Of a DNA stretch of 15,475 nt, positions 8,301 to 15,162 are shown piece after piece. The translations under genes and the position numbers were made by a program. A model generated the notes under the pieces. The model did not search any database, was not told where the DNA came from, and worked only from the letters and a program-made list of their open reading frames with translations. Source of the stretch: an uncultured Desulfomonile sp. (lineage in GTDB: Bacteria; Desulfobacterota; Desulfomonilia; Desulfomonilales; Desulfomonilaceae); NCBI GenBank assembly GCA_903853735.1, contig CAINUH010000386.1, forward strand, positions 1 through 15,475, given 5' to 3'. Numbering within the stretch: the stretch's first letter is position 1; the number at the start of each line of letters is the position of its first letter.

Positions 8301-8589
8301 TGACTTCATACATGGGAGGACTAGAGCAGGAGAGGACCTTAAACAAGCTATTGTGGATTCCGGAGCGGTCAGATTGACGCCTATCTGCTTGACTGCGGGA
8401 GCTGCCATATTTGGTTCCTGGATCATCACGCTGGACCCTGTCTTTTCCGGTCTGGCGTGGTCGTTCATTTTCGGCATTTTTGCGTCGACAGCGTTTACGC
8501 TCCTGGTGGTCCCCATGATTTACCACTTGGTTTATGCCAGGACGTCGGCATCCAAAGCGGTTGCGAATGCTGATTCCCAACGAGACTAG
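5326..8589 (+). CDS. RND efflux permease (AcrB/CusA superfamily)
   Basis: This proton-driven inner-membrane pump subunit has 1087 residues, a normal length. The first membrane helix is at about 23-43, followed by TPREEEPQIVVP, typical of one RND branch. The first periplasmic domain spans about 44-367. A helix bundle from 369 contains GLLVDDPIVDVEN with the proton-relay pair Asp431/Asp432. A helix at about 555-580 opens the second half, whose periplasmic domain spans about 585-905, followed by the last helices. At the position of the AcrB relay lysine the motif is GIVVRNSIILIDF, with Arg986 instead of Lys. No clear ribosome site precedes the ATG; the start is kept because the N-terminus fits the family. 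The gene lies 39 bases after the DUF4340 gene. Substrates cannot be predicted; metal-type motifs were not evident. Confidence 0.93.
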   Translation: MSLSKKYHLGATGRIVEAFLISKMPIIFIIVSLLAGASALILTPREEEPQIVVPVVDIIINFPGASPAEVENLLTINLERKLWEIDGMDYIYSSSHPGMAVVTARFNVGENFETSILKTHSKIMSYMDKVPPGVSGWVVRPVDVNDVPIVTFSLFSSAYSDYELRRVADEIVHRLQGIQDTGKTFVTGGRKREIRVLLQPQSLAARKVSPLDIERALKGANVNLRAGTISRMNSEILVDAGPFISSVEEVKALVVGVDDGKPVYIRDIAEVQDGPEEADTYTHLMFGPGASRDPDTRNLRAAIPGTRYNQVTISVAKRRGTNAVHVSEGLIAKIEELKKSVIPSNVNVLITRNYGRTADEKVSELVKHLGIAVISIIALLTIVLGWREAMIVALAVPMTLAVTLLANLLIGYTINRVTLFALILSLGLLVDDPIVDVENIHRHFRLKTHPPLDATLLAVDEIRPPTILATLAVIASFFPLFFITGMMGPYMRPMAFNVPIAMIMSLVIAFTVTPWTAYHALKKEYDKNSKPYDFRTGVVYRTYQRIIIPFLESRRKAYMFLGGVILALVVSMLLIVVKLVPLKMLPFDNKNEFLVLVDMPRGTTLEKTATVVSDLEHFFSKMDEIRDVESYVGTASPVDFNGLVRQYYFRKGSYLADIRVTLVDKSKRGQQSHALILKIRPDIQKIAEKNGANIKIVEVPPGPPVLSTIVAEVYGSEGSSYQDIMDQAKSVRKMMESTVDVVDLDDTIEAHQTRFHFIVDRTKAGLHGITEDDIVRSAKIFLGGDSPTIMHSGTEREPLEINLRLPLPLRSRPEDMGPLRIRARDGSMVPFNELGTLTTTTLEQTIYRKNLERVVYVTAETAGRSPGEAILDLAAATRNNPLPPEFSVKWSGEGEWKITLEVFRDLGLAFAGALILIYVLLVQQTESFSIPLVIMVAIPLTMIGILPGFALLNAFFAHTIGKYPDSIFFTATGMIGMIALAGIVVRNSIILIDFIHGRTRAGEDLKQAIVDSGAVRLTPICLTAGAAIFGSWIITLDPVFSGLAWSFIFGIFASTAFTLLVVPMIYHLVYARTSASKAVANADSQRD

Positions 8590-8643
8590 TGTCCCGGATT
8601 TTGGAACTCGATAACCACAAGACTTGGAAGGACTGAGACTCGA

Positions 8644-9714
8644 ATGAAAGCAAGAGGATCCTTGTCCCGATTGATTGTTGTCGGCGGTATTTTGACTTTG
8701 CTTTCTTGGATGGGCAGCGGACTTCGTGTCACCGCTCAGGCCCAGGATAAGAGCAAAGTGTCACCAAGCCAACAGGCTCAAAAAACTGCCCGGGCCGAGA
8801 TTGTGAGGACCCACGGAGAGATTACCGTATCAGGGACAGTTGTTGCAAAACAAGGGGCTGTCATTTCCGCAAGAATCTCTGGTTATATCACTGATCTTAT
8901 GGTCAATGCCGGCGACTCTGTTAAGGCTGGCGATGACTTGATGCGTATTGATACGAAGGAACTGGCCCAAAAAGAGGCTGAGGCGGCAGCAGCCATGGAA
9001 AGTGCAAAGGCCGACTTTGCCAATGCAAAGAGGGATTTTGAGCGCTATGGTCCGCTCTTTGAATCGAAAGCCGTATCAAAACAGCAGTATGATGAAGTAG
9101 GGAGGAAATACGAGGTTGCCCAAGCGACGTATCAAAGAGCCCAAGCCACTCTCGATCAAACAAGGACCCAACTTTCTTATGGGGACATCAAGGCCCCTTT
9201 TGACGGCATGATTGCAGATAGGACGGTAAACGTCGGCGATCTAGCCATGCCGGGCCGACAACTCCTGACCATCTATGTGCCCGGCACACTGGAACTGGTA
9301 GCACCTGTAGCCGAACAATATTCTCGTTATGTGAAGCCTGGCACACACGTCGACGTAACGATACCGTCAATAGAGCTTAATCAGGCTACCTCCCTGCGAG
9401 AGGTTGTACCGCAGACCAATGAGCAAACCAAGACCATTACCGTAAAAGCTCCTCTTGCAGATGCCATGGGCCTGGTTCCAGGAGTTTATGGGACGCTCAC
9501 CTTCGCTACAACCAGCTCTGAAGTCATCGCAATCCCCTCAAATGCCATCCGTGTGTTTGGTCAACTAGAGACCGTGAAAGTATTGCGAGATGGCCGTATA
9601 GAGTCGCGATACGTAAGAACCGGTCGAAAGCTGGATCACGAAAAGGTGGAAATTCTCTCTGGTTTGGACCCGGGCGAGGAAGTAGTAATTAATCTTGAGG
9701 CCGGTAACCTTTGA
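8644..9714 (+). CDS. RND efflux periplasmic adaptor (membrane fusion protein)
   Basis: This periplasmic adaptor of 356 residues links the preceding RND pump to an outer-membrane channel. A signal peptide is visible (basic start, hydrophobic core about 10-27, likely cleavage after AQA near 33). The first biotinyl-lipoyl half is at about 71-104 (GAVISARISGYITDLMVNAG). A helical hairpin at about 105-176 is rich in Ala, Glu, Lys and Gln. The second lipoyl half at about 177-212 includes IKAPFDGMIADRTVNVGD. Beta-barrel and membrane-proximal domains follow. No lipobox cysteine is seen, so it is probably not a lipoprotein. AAGGA about 11 bases before the ATG is a rather distant ribosome site. In many RND operons the adaptor comes first; here it follows the pump. 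No TolC-type gene is present in the window. Confidence 0.92.
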   Translation: MKARGSLSRLIVVGGILTLLSWMGSGLRVTAQAQDKSKVSPSQQAQKTARAEIVRTHGEITVSGTVVAKQGAVISARISGYITDLMVNAGDSVKAGDDLMRIDTKELAQKEAEAAAAMESAKADFANAKRDFERYGPLFESKAVSKQQYDEVGRKYEVAQATYQRAQATLDQTRTQLSYGDIKAPFDGMIADRTVNVGDLAMPGRQLLTIYVPGTLELVAPVAEQYSRYVKPGTHVDVTIPSIELNQATSLREVVPQTNEQTKTITVKAPLADAMGLVPGVYGTLTFATTSSEVIAIPSNAIRVFGQLETVKVLRDGRIESRYVRTGRKLDHEKVEILSGLDPGEEVVINLEAGNL

Positions 9715-9924
9715 GAACCTCCTCGTGTGAATACTGTCAGAAGTTAAAAACACGCGAATCCGCGGCTGGATCAATGGGCGTTTTGCCTGTTCCATATTGT
9801 GCCCCCTCGACGAGTATGTCCTTTCGAGGCCTTCCAATATTCATTGGATCGTTCTCCAAAAAAATATTGCTTCAACCACTCATATGGATTTCGGACTGAT
9901 TAGATGGGACAAAACGAACCAGAA
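9715..9924. other. convergent junction without a clear terminator
   Basis: The adaptor gene (plus) and the desulfurase gene (minus) converge across 210 bases. Two small inverted repeats are visible: CCTCGA/TCGAGG at 9805-9810 and 9824-9829, and TCCAAT/ATTGGA at 9833-9838 and 9843-9848. Neither is GC-rich and followed by a T-run on either strand, so no intrinsic terminator can be called. No gene was recognised here. Confidence 0.4.
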
Positions 9925-11160
9925 TCAATCGTCGAGAAAATCCTTTTTCTCTCCAATTCTTTTCACTGCAGCCACTGCAATCTTTACATCCTCCAGGCTA
10001 TTAAAATATCCCAAACTGAACCTCACCGTTCCATCCGGAAAAGTCCCGAGCGCCTGATGGGCCAGAGGCGCGCAGTGCAATCCGACTCGCACCAGGACCT
10101 CAAATTCCTTGGATAGGATCGTGCCTGCCCGTTGCGGGTGAATGCTCTCGAACGTTGCGGGGATGGCCCGGTTTCCACACCCGCCAAAAGACTGATGCAT
10201 GGTGTCCGGGAGAGCCTGGTCAAACGTCACGGATAATATGGGAACCTGTATTTGAGGTTTCAACGGGCCGTAGAGCGTTATGCCGGAGACGTCGATGAGG
10301 CCTTCTATGAAAGATTCCAGGAGATTCATCTCATGCTTTCGGATCGTTTGCACCCCTGTTTCCAAGACGAAATCCACCCCCGCCGCCAAACCTGCTATAC
10401 CTACGTTATTCCTCGTGCCGCTTTCCAGGGCATCCGGGAAAAAATCCGGCTGTTGATCCTGTTCTGAGACGCTTCCCGTACCCCCTCTTTTCAGAGGTCT
10501 GATCGATACGCCCTCACGGACATAGAGTCCTCCGGTTCCCTGCGGTCCGTACAGTCCTTTGTGGCCCGTAAATGCAAGGAAATCCACGCCCATGGCCTGA
10601 ACGTCTATGGGAACCGCTCCTGCTGTCTGCGCAACGTCCAGAAGAAGGGGAATACGACCCGCGGCCTCTTTCACGGCTGTGATGTCCTGGATCGTGCCGC
10701 AAACGTTTGACGCATGATTCACTGCGATCAATGCTGTGTTGTCCCGGATCATGGACTTTAGGCTACGGACGTCCAAGACCCCCATTTTGTCGCATCGAGC
10801 AACAGAAACCGTTATTATTCCGTTACGTTCCAGATCCCGTACAGGCCTCAGGACGGAATTGTGTTCCATCTGAGTAATAATTACATGATCTCCTGGATTT
10901 AGAACTCCGTAAATTACCGTGTTGAGTGACTCCGTGGCATTAAGAGTAAACACAATTCTTTCACACGTAGGGATATTGAAAAGCTGGGCCAGCTTCGTCC
11001 TGGCACCATCCACGATCCTTGAGGCCTCCTCGGATCCGTCATGTCTGGACCTGCCCGGATCGACTCCCACCTCGGTCATGAAATGCACCATGGCTTCCGT
11101 TACCCGCGGAGGCTTTGGGAAAGACGTTGCTGCATTATCCATGTAGATCCGGCGCTTCAT
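9925..11160 (-). CDS. cysteine desulfurase family protein (class V aminotransferase, EF2568-like)
   Basis: This PLP enzyme of 411 residues probably removes sulfur from cysteine. The start YMDNAATSFPKPP, the catalytic His100 (MEHNS), Asp175 (LLLDVAQTAGA), the PLP-binding Lys201 (TGHKGLYGPQGTGG) and the active-site Cys363 in RVGLHCAPLAH are all present. The HCAPLAH..LGT ending fits the EF2568-type branch rather than IscS/NifS. Residues about 319-344, including GGCGNR, look like an insertion compared with family members I recall. I chose ATG at 11160; an in-frame TTG at 11181 adds seven residues, and neither has a strong ribosome site. It lies 252 bases after the glycosyltransferase stop, behind a hairpin and its own promoter candidate, so it may be transcribed separately. 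The family occurs beside molybdenum hydroxylase genes, as the XDH-type genes upstream suggest here. Selenocysteine lyase activity is an alternative. Confidence 0.85.
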   Translation of the reverse strand: MKRRIYMDNAATSFPKPPRVTEAMVHFMTEVGVDPGRSRHDGSEEASRIVDGARTKLAQLFNIPTCERIVFTLNATESLNTVIYGVLNPGDHVIITQMEHNSVLRPVRDLERNGIITVSVARCDKMGVLDVRSLKSMIRDNTALIAVNHASNVCGTIQDITAVKEAAGRIPLLLDVAQTAGAVPIDVQAMGVDFLAFTGHKGLYGPQGTGGLYVREGVSIRPLKRGGTGSVSEQDQQPDFFPDALESGTRNNVGIAGLAAGVDFVLETGVQTIRKHEMNLLESFIEGLIDVSGITLYGPLKPQIQVPILSVTFDQALPDTMHQSFGGCGNRAIPATFESIHPQRAGTILSKEFEVLVRVGLHCAPLAHQALGTFPDGTVRFSLGYFNSLEDVKIAVAAVKRIGEKKDFLDD

Positions 11161-11240
11161 AGTATTCCGTGATGGATGCAAAAACGCTCAATGATAGTTA
11201 GAGTCCATTTCATATTGATTGCCATGATCGTGACGATAAT

Positions 11241-11255
11241 GGCGGGACGCCCGCC
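11241..11255 (-). other. very stable GC hairpin in the leader of the desulfurase gene
   Basis: GGCGGG at 11241-11246 and CCCGCC at 11250-11255 form a perfect 6-bp all-GC stem with a 3-base loop. Neither side is followed by a T-run, so it is not an intrinsic terminator. If the promoter candidate at 11271-11279 is right, the hairpin would lie within about ten bases of the 5' end of the mRNA, where such structures can protect transcripts. An 11-base odd palindrome, ATCGTGACGAT, lies beside it at 11227-11237. Confidence 0.5.
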
Positions 11256-11270
11256 CTACTGTGATAAAAC

Positions 11271-11279
11271 CTTATAACA
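11271..11279 (-). promoter_or_regulatory. extended -10 promoter candidate for the desulfurase gene
   Basis: On the minus strand TG-T-TATAAG (complement of 11271-11279) matches the extended -10 pattern, with 5 of 6 bases of TATAAT. No good -35 hexamer stands 16-18 bases upstream, so it would depend on the extended motif. Transcription would start near 11264, about 104 bases before the ATG at 11160. Confidence 0.35.
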
Positions 11280-11379
11280 TTTTGCGTTCAAAGAGGTGAC
11301 ACGGTTAACGACAAAGCTACCCGTCAATGCTACTCCAGAATGGCTAAGTGGTATCAGTTTATGCTACGAGGGGAAAAGC

Positions 11380-11407
11380 GAATCAGCATCATCCCTCATG
11401 CTGATTC
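11380..11407 (-). terminator. hairpin just downstream of the glycosyltransferase gene
   Basis: GAATCAGCAT at 11380-11389 and ATGCTGATTC at 11398-11407 form a perfect 10-bp stem with an 8-base loop. The hairpin starts five bases after the stop codon of the glycosyltransferase gene (minus strand) and is followed by GCTTTTCCCC. The T-run is short (four), so this is a weak or imperfect intrinsic terminator, or an mRNA 3'-end stabiliser. Confidence 0.5.
11395..11407. repeat. left copy of a 13-bp inverted repeat flanking the glycosyltransferase gene
   Basis: CTCATGCTGATTC here is the exact reverse complement of GAATCAGCATGAG at 12713-12725. This copy doubles as one arm of the hairpin at 11380-11407. 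Confidence 0.5.
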
Positions 11408-11412
11408 CTTGG

Positions 11413-12672
11413 TCATTTTCTCATGCGGGGATGTTGCTCCAGAAGACGACGAAACAGACCGTCGAACTCCTCGGCAGTGGAATCCCAACTTGATCCGGAT
11501 TCCACCAGGAGTTCGCGGCCGGTTCTTCCGTATTGTTCTCGAAGCCTTGGGTCTCTGGTCATGGTTCTCAGACACGTTCGGAGACCCTCTATATCTCCGG
11601 GTTCATATAACAGAGCCGTAATACCTTGCTGCACCATATCCGGAATTCCGCCCACCCGGGTGGCAACAACCGGCAACCCTGAAGCCATTGCCTCTTTGAC
11701 GACATTAGGCGAGCCCTCAGTATGGCTTGGAAGGCACAAAATATCTGCATCTCGCATGGCCTCTGCAACGTCTCCAGGTTTCAAGATGCCTCGCCACTGG
11801 GTCCGCTCTTTCAATCCGGATGTCTCGCAGAGTGACTTCAATGGCGAAGCATAAAAACCGTCGCCCACAACCATAAGACTCACGTGCATGAATTCCGGCT
11901 CCGAGAGCGCAACTATTAGATCCTGCAACCCTTTCTTGGGAATGAGGCTTCCCACAAAAAGAACACGGACCTTTTCTAAGTTTCTCCGAGGTTGATCCGG
12001 AGGCCGAAACAGTTCCATATCAACACCGAAACGAGGGAGACAGCATTTTGATGCCGGGGCGCCCACAGAAACCATGATGTCCATCAAGTCTTGGCTCACA
12101 GCAGTGACCACAACGGCTCGCCTGATGACCCACCTGGTAAGAATCCTCCATAATAACCGGTCCCTTGCCAAATACCCGTCGTCTCCTCGGAATGAAACGA
12201 CCAGAGGGTTTCCCCGCAGTAAATTCACTGCGGCCCCTATTATGCCTGCGCCTATCCAATTCGCATACAAGATGTCGGAGGAGCGGCTTTCGAAAAGAGC
12301 CCTTGCGAGAAAAGCCATCATCATGGGGAAGAGTTGAAGCTTGGCGAGAAAACTCTCTGCCAGGTTTTCCGGAATTCCGCCAGCGCCTGCGGTGAGCCGT
12401 TCCAAAGATCGAGGAAGGAAATATCCGAATCTTATGGTTTCTATGTCGTCAAGGGTACGCCTCCCATGAAAGTCAGGAGTCGCCGGCGCCACTACCGTCA
12501 CCCGGTATCCCCGTTTCTTGATGGCAACAGCCAACTTGGCTATGAAAACACCTGCCCAATCGTCTGGGTGACTGGGATAAGATGTCGTCAGAACAAGTAT
12601 TCCGGGATGCTGCAACGTGAAGGTCCGCAGGGAAAAGAATGCACTATTGGCGGGCAGATACATCCGCCCCAT
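11413..12672 (-). CDS. glycosyltransferase family 4 (GT-B fold)
   Basis: This enzyme of up to 419 residues should transfer a sugar from an activated donor to an unknown acceptor, acting at the cytoplasmic face of the membrane. The N-terminal Rossmann half begins at GILVLTTSYPSHPDDWAGVF (24-43). The C-terminal donor-binding half contains VLFVGSLIPKKGLQDLI (237-253), a basic residue at Lys247, LMVVGDG (266-272) and the EX7E motif HTEGSPNVVKEAM with Glu319 and Glu327, followed by SGLPVVAT and GGIPDMV. These are classic GT4 features and the retaining mechanism is known for the family. The start is uncertain: ATG at 12672 has no strong ribosome site, ATG at 12663 is an alternative, and the first 20 or so residues before the fold look like an extension. 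It sits between the molybdenum hydroxylase and desulfurase genes with no evident functional link. Acceptor and donor cannot be told. Confidence 0.9.
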   Translation of the reverse strand: MGRMYLPANSAFFSLRTFTLQHPGILVLTTSYPSHPDDWAGVFIAKLAVAIKKRGYRVTVVAPATPDFHGRRTLDDIETIRFGYFLPRSLERLTAGAGGIPENLAESFLAKLQLFPMMMAFLARALFESRSSDILYANWIGAGIIGAAVNLLRGNPLVVSFRGDDGYLARDRLLWRILTRWVIRRAVVVTAVSQDLMDIMVSVGAPASKCCLPRFGVDMELFRPPDQPRRNLEKVRVLFVGSLIPKKGLQDLIVALSEPEFMHVSLMVVGDGFYASPLKSLCETSGLKERTQWRGILKPGDVAEAMRDADILCLPSHTEGSPNVVKEAMASGLPVVATRVGGIPDMVQQGITALLYEPGDIEGLRTCLRTMTRDPRLREQYGRTGRELLVESGSSWDSTAEEFDGLFRRLLEQHPRMRK

Positions 12673-12712
12673 TGCAAGATCTTTTCTCTCACAATGCTAA
12701 TTTTCTGATGGT

Positions 12713-12725
12713 GAATCAGCATGAG
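12713..12725. repeat. right copy of the 13-bp inverted repeat flanking the glycosyltransferase gene
   Basis: GAATCAGCATGAG is the inverted partner of 11395-11407. It lies in the 84-base gap between the molybdopterin-subunit stop and the glycosyltransferase start. No matching target-site duplication is visible outside the two copies. Confidence 0.5.
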
Positions 12726-12738
12726 TCGTCTCCGACTC
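12723..12738 (-). other. hairpin between the molybdopterin subunit and glycosyltransferase genes
   Basis: GAGTCG at 12723-12728 and CGACTC at 12733-12738 form a perfect 6-bp stem with a 4-base loop, 18 bases after the molybdopterin-subunit stop in transcription order. It is followed by ATGCTGATTC rather than a T-run, so it is not a standard terminator. Confidence 0.4.
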
Positions 12739-12756
12739 GACTCCCCACCGTCGGTT

Positions 12757-15138
12757 CTAGGCTTCCTTTTTTTTCTTTAAGGCTGCCAGGATCTTTTCCG
12801 GCGTGACGGGAAGATCCTTTATTCTGACCCCCACCGCGTCGTATATGGCGTTAACAATTGCCGGAGCACTCGGCACGCAGGCCGGTTCACCTATACCCTT
12901 GGCGCCAAACGGTCCCGTGGGCTCGATGGGCTCTATTATGACCGGCTCGATGGGAATGTAGTCTTTTGCCGTGAGGATCTTGTAATCAAGAAGGTTGGGA
13001 TTCATGACCCGTCCATGATTTACCTGGATTTCTTCGGTCAACCCGTATCCTACCCCCATGACTGTGGCACCATAGATTTGGCCTTCCACCAGCATGGGAT
13101 TAATTGCACGGCCTACATCGTGGGCTGCCACGTATTTGAGTATTTTGACCTGTCCTGTTTCCGTATCCACCTCAACTTCCGCGCCGTGTGACCCAAACGT
13201 GTAGCAGCACGAGAGGTTCCCTTTGCCTTCGCGGTCGAGCATTTCATTGGGTGGGTCGTAAAAGGCCTCTGCGATAACCATCTCCCCTTTGCCGGTACCC
13301 ACCAGATGAGCCTTTCTGAGAATCCGGGAAGCCGGCATTCGAAAGTACGGATTGTCCGGTTCTGACTTCAGAAAGACTGTGCCTGCCTTGATATCCAGGT
13401 TAGCTGGATTTGCAAGCACGCTCCAATTAAGTTCCGGCGCTTTGAATTCAGGGTCCTTTTGAGCCTTTCTCTTGAGATCCTGCTCAATAAGAGTGGCCAT
13501 CCACTTTGCGGCTAAATCAAGGACCTTTTGCTGTACCTCCTCAGCGACCATGAGAATAGCATGTCCCGCTATGAAGGCGTGGCGGCTGGCGTGAGTTCCC
13601 ACGTCCCACGGGCATACTTCCGTGTCTCCTGTGAAGATCGACACGTCCTCCGGCCTGAAACCTGTGGCTTCTGCCACCATCTGTCTAATTATGGTCTCCG
13701 AGCCCTGTCCTTGATCAGTGCCGCCCGTTATCACAGCTACTTTACCGTCGTCGTCCACTTTGACAATGATTCCTTGGGCGTCCGACAGATAGACCCTGGC
13801 ACCACCCCCGACGTGCACGAATGAGGCGATGCCTACCCCACGACCATTTCGCTTGCCATGTTTTTCGGGCCAGTCAAGTTTGGTCTCGACTGCTTCAAGG
13901 CACTCCTTCATGGGACATGTTGTAATCTTGAGCCCCATTGGAGTTGTCTCGTAAGGAACGTTAGAGTTAATCTTTCGAAAATCCATCGGGTCTATCCCGG
14001 CCGCTTCAGCGAGTTGATCCATGGATTGTTCCACCACGTATGTTGCCTGAGGATTCCCATATCCTCTCATAGCTTGTGCGTAAATGTTGTTCGTATATAC
14101 GCAGGTGGCCTGAAACAGGATGTTGGGAACCCGATAAAGAGATGACATGGGAATCATCATGACGGACGGCGTGGTGGCTCCCCACGACGTGTAGGCGCCG
14201 TTATCGAGGATCATGTTGACTGATCTGAAGGTTAACCGACCCTCCCTGTCGCATCCCTGTTCCGCAGTGGCGATTGCCGGCTGCCTGGGAGGACTGGCTT
14301 GAAACTCTTCTCGCCGCGAAAAGACTATTTTTACAGGACACCTTGTTTCCCATGCCAGGAGAACAAGAATGAACTCATAAATATCAGTATCCAGCTTGCT
14401 TCCGAAGCTTCCACCCACATAAGGGGTAAGTACCTGGGTGCGCCCCTTTAGTCCTATGTTCTTCAGAAACATGTCCAAACGATCCTTGCCGCCAAACGGG
14501 ACGTTAGTGACGCTTCTGAAAATGAGGTTGTCATTTACGTCGAACTCGGCGATGCCGCCGCTGGTCCCCATACAAGTCTGATGCACCCACTGGGTGCTGA
14601 AGTCATCTTTCACTACGTATGCAGACTCGCCTCGTGCCTTGTCCACATCTCCCGCTTCCAGCTTCCAGGGTAAAGGCAATATGTTGTTTCGTCTGGGTTT
14701 TCCCCTGGCATCAAATTCGTGAACAAGTGGCGCATCCTTTTGCATAGCCTCGATGGGATCGAAAACAGCCGGCAAGTCCTCATACTCTACCTTTATCAGT
14801 CCCAACGCCTCTTCAGCGGTATCCTCGTCGATAGCAGCAACCGCAGCAACTTCATCTCTGAACTGCCTGACCTTGTCTTTTTTCAGGGGGGTCTGATCGC
14901 CGAGGAAGCCGACGCGGACTTGGGGAGTATTGAATCCGGTGAGGACAGCTCTTACCCCGTGCAATTTCTCAGCCAGGGAGGTATCTATATGCTTTATTCT
15001 TGCATGAGGTCGGGAGCTGTACAGTATCTTCCCGTACAACATCCTTGGTAGTTTGATGTCGTTAATGTACGCTGCTCTTCCTGTAACCTTATCCTTGTCC
15101 ACCCTGGGATAGGATTTACCGACGAAAAGTTCTGCCAT
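12757..15138 (-). CDS. molybdopterin-binding subunit of a xanthine dehydrogenase-family hydroxylase
   Basis: This large catalytic subunit of 793 residues belongs to a molybdenum hydroxylase (xanthine dehydrogenase / aldehyde oxidoreductase / 4-hydroxybenzoyl-CoA reductase alpha family). The N-terminal a/b hammerhead domain contains KVTGRAAYINDIKLPRMLYG and later DEVAAVAAIDEDTAEEAL. The cofactor-binding part shows YVGGSFGSK, AMRGYGNPQA, the GTDQGQGSE motif (GQG 477-479) and GAKGIGEP near the C-terminus with the presumed catalytic Glu751. The CO dehydrogenase motif AYxCSFR is absent. AAGGAG six bases before the ATG supports the start. The gene follows the 2Fe-2S subunit by 24 bases. A FAD subunit is not seen between them; it may lie outside or be missing. 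The tail is Lys-rich (LKKKKEA). The substrate is unknown; an aromatic acyl-CoA or aldehyde is possible, but this is only inference. Confidence 0.93.
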   Translation of the reverse strand: MAELFVGKSYPRVDKDKVTGRAAYINDIKLPRMLYGKILYSSRPHARIKHIDTSLAEKLHGVRAVLTGFNTPQVRVGFLGDQTPLKKDKVRQFRDEVAAVAAIDEDTAEEALGLIKVEYEDLPAVFDPIEAMQKDAPLVHEFDARGKPRRNNILPLPWKLEAGDVDKARGESAYVVKDDFSTQWVHQTCMGTSGGIAEFDVNDNLIFRSVTNVPFGGKDRLDMFLKNIGLKGRTQVLTPYVGGSFGSKLDTDIYEFILVLLAWETRCPVKIVFSRREEFQASPPRQPAIATAEQGCDREGRLTFRSVNMILDNGAYTSWGATTPSVMMIPMSSLYRVPNILFQATCVYTNNIYAQAMRGYGNPQATYVVEQSMDQLAEAAGIDPMDFRKINSNVPYETTPMGLKITTCPMKECLEAVETKLDWPEKHGKRNGRGVGIASFVHVGGGARVYLSDAQGIIVKVDDDGKVAVITGGTDQGQGSETIIRQMVAEATGFRPEDVSIFTGDTEVCPWDVGTHASRHAFIAGHAILMVAEEVQQKVLDLAAKWMATLIEQDLKRKAQKDPEFKAPELNWSVLANPANLDIKAGTVFLKSEPDNPYFRMPASRILRKAHLVGTGKGEMVIAEAFYDPPNEMLDREGKGNLSCCYTFGSHGAEVEVDTETGQVKILKYVAAHDVGRAINPMLVEGQIYGATVMGVGYGLTEEIQVNHGRVMNPNLLDYKILTAKDYIPIEPVIIEPIEPTGPFGAKGIGEPACVPSAPAIVNAIYDAVGVRIKDLPVTPEKILAALKKKKEA

Positions 15139-15162
15139 TTCGCACTCCTTGCCCGACGGTCC

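Noticed and set aside
9833..9848. TCCAAT/ATTGGA hairpin between the convergent genes as a terminator
   Set aside because: The stem is AT-rich and no T-run follows on either strand.
11340..11621. 93-codon plus-strand frame starting between the desulfurase and glycosyltransferase genes
   Set aside because: It has no ribosome site and most of it is antisense to the conserved end of the glycosyltransferase. The composition is not convincing as a protein.
12757..15138. Carbon monoxide dehydrogenase large subunit
   Set aside because: The AYxCSFR active-site loop is absent; the corresponding region reads YAQAMRGYGNPQ.
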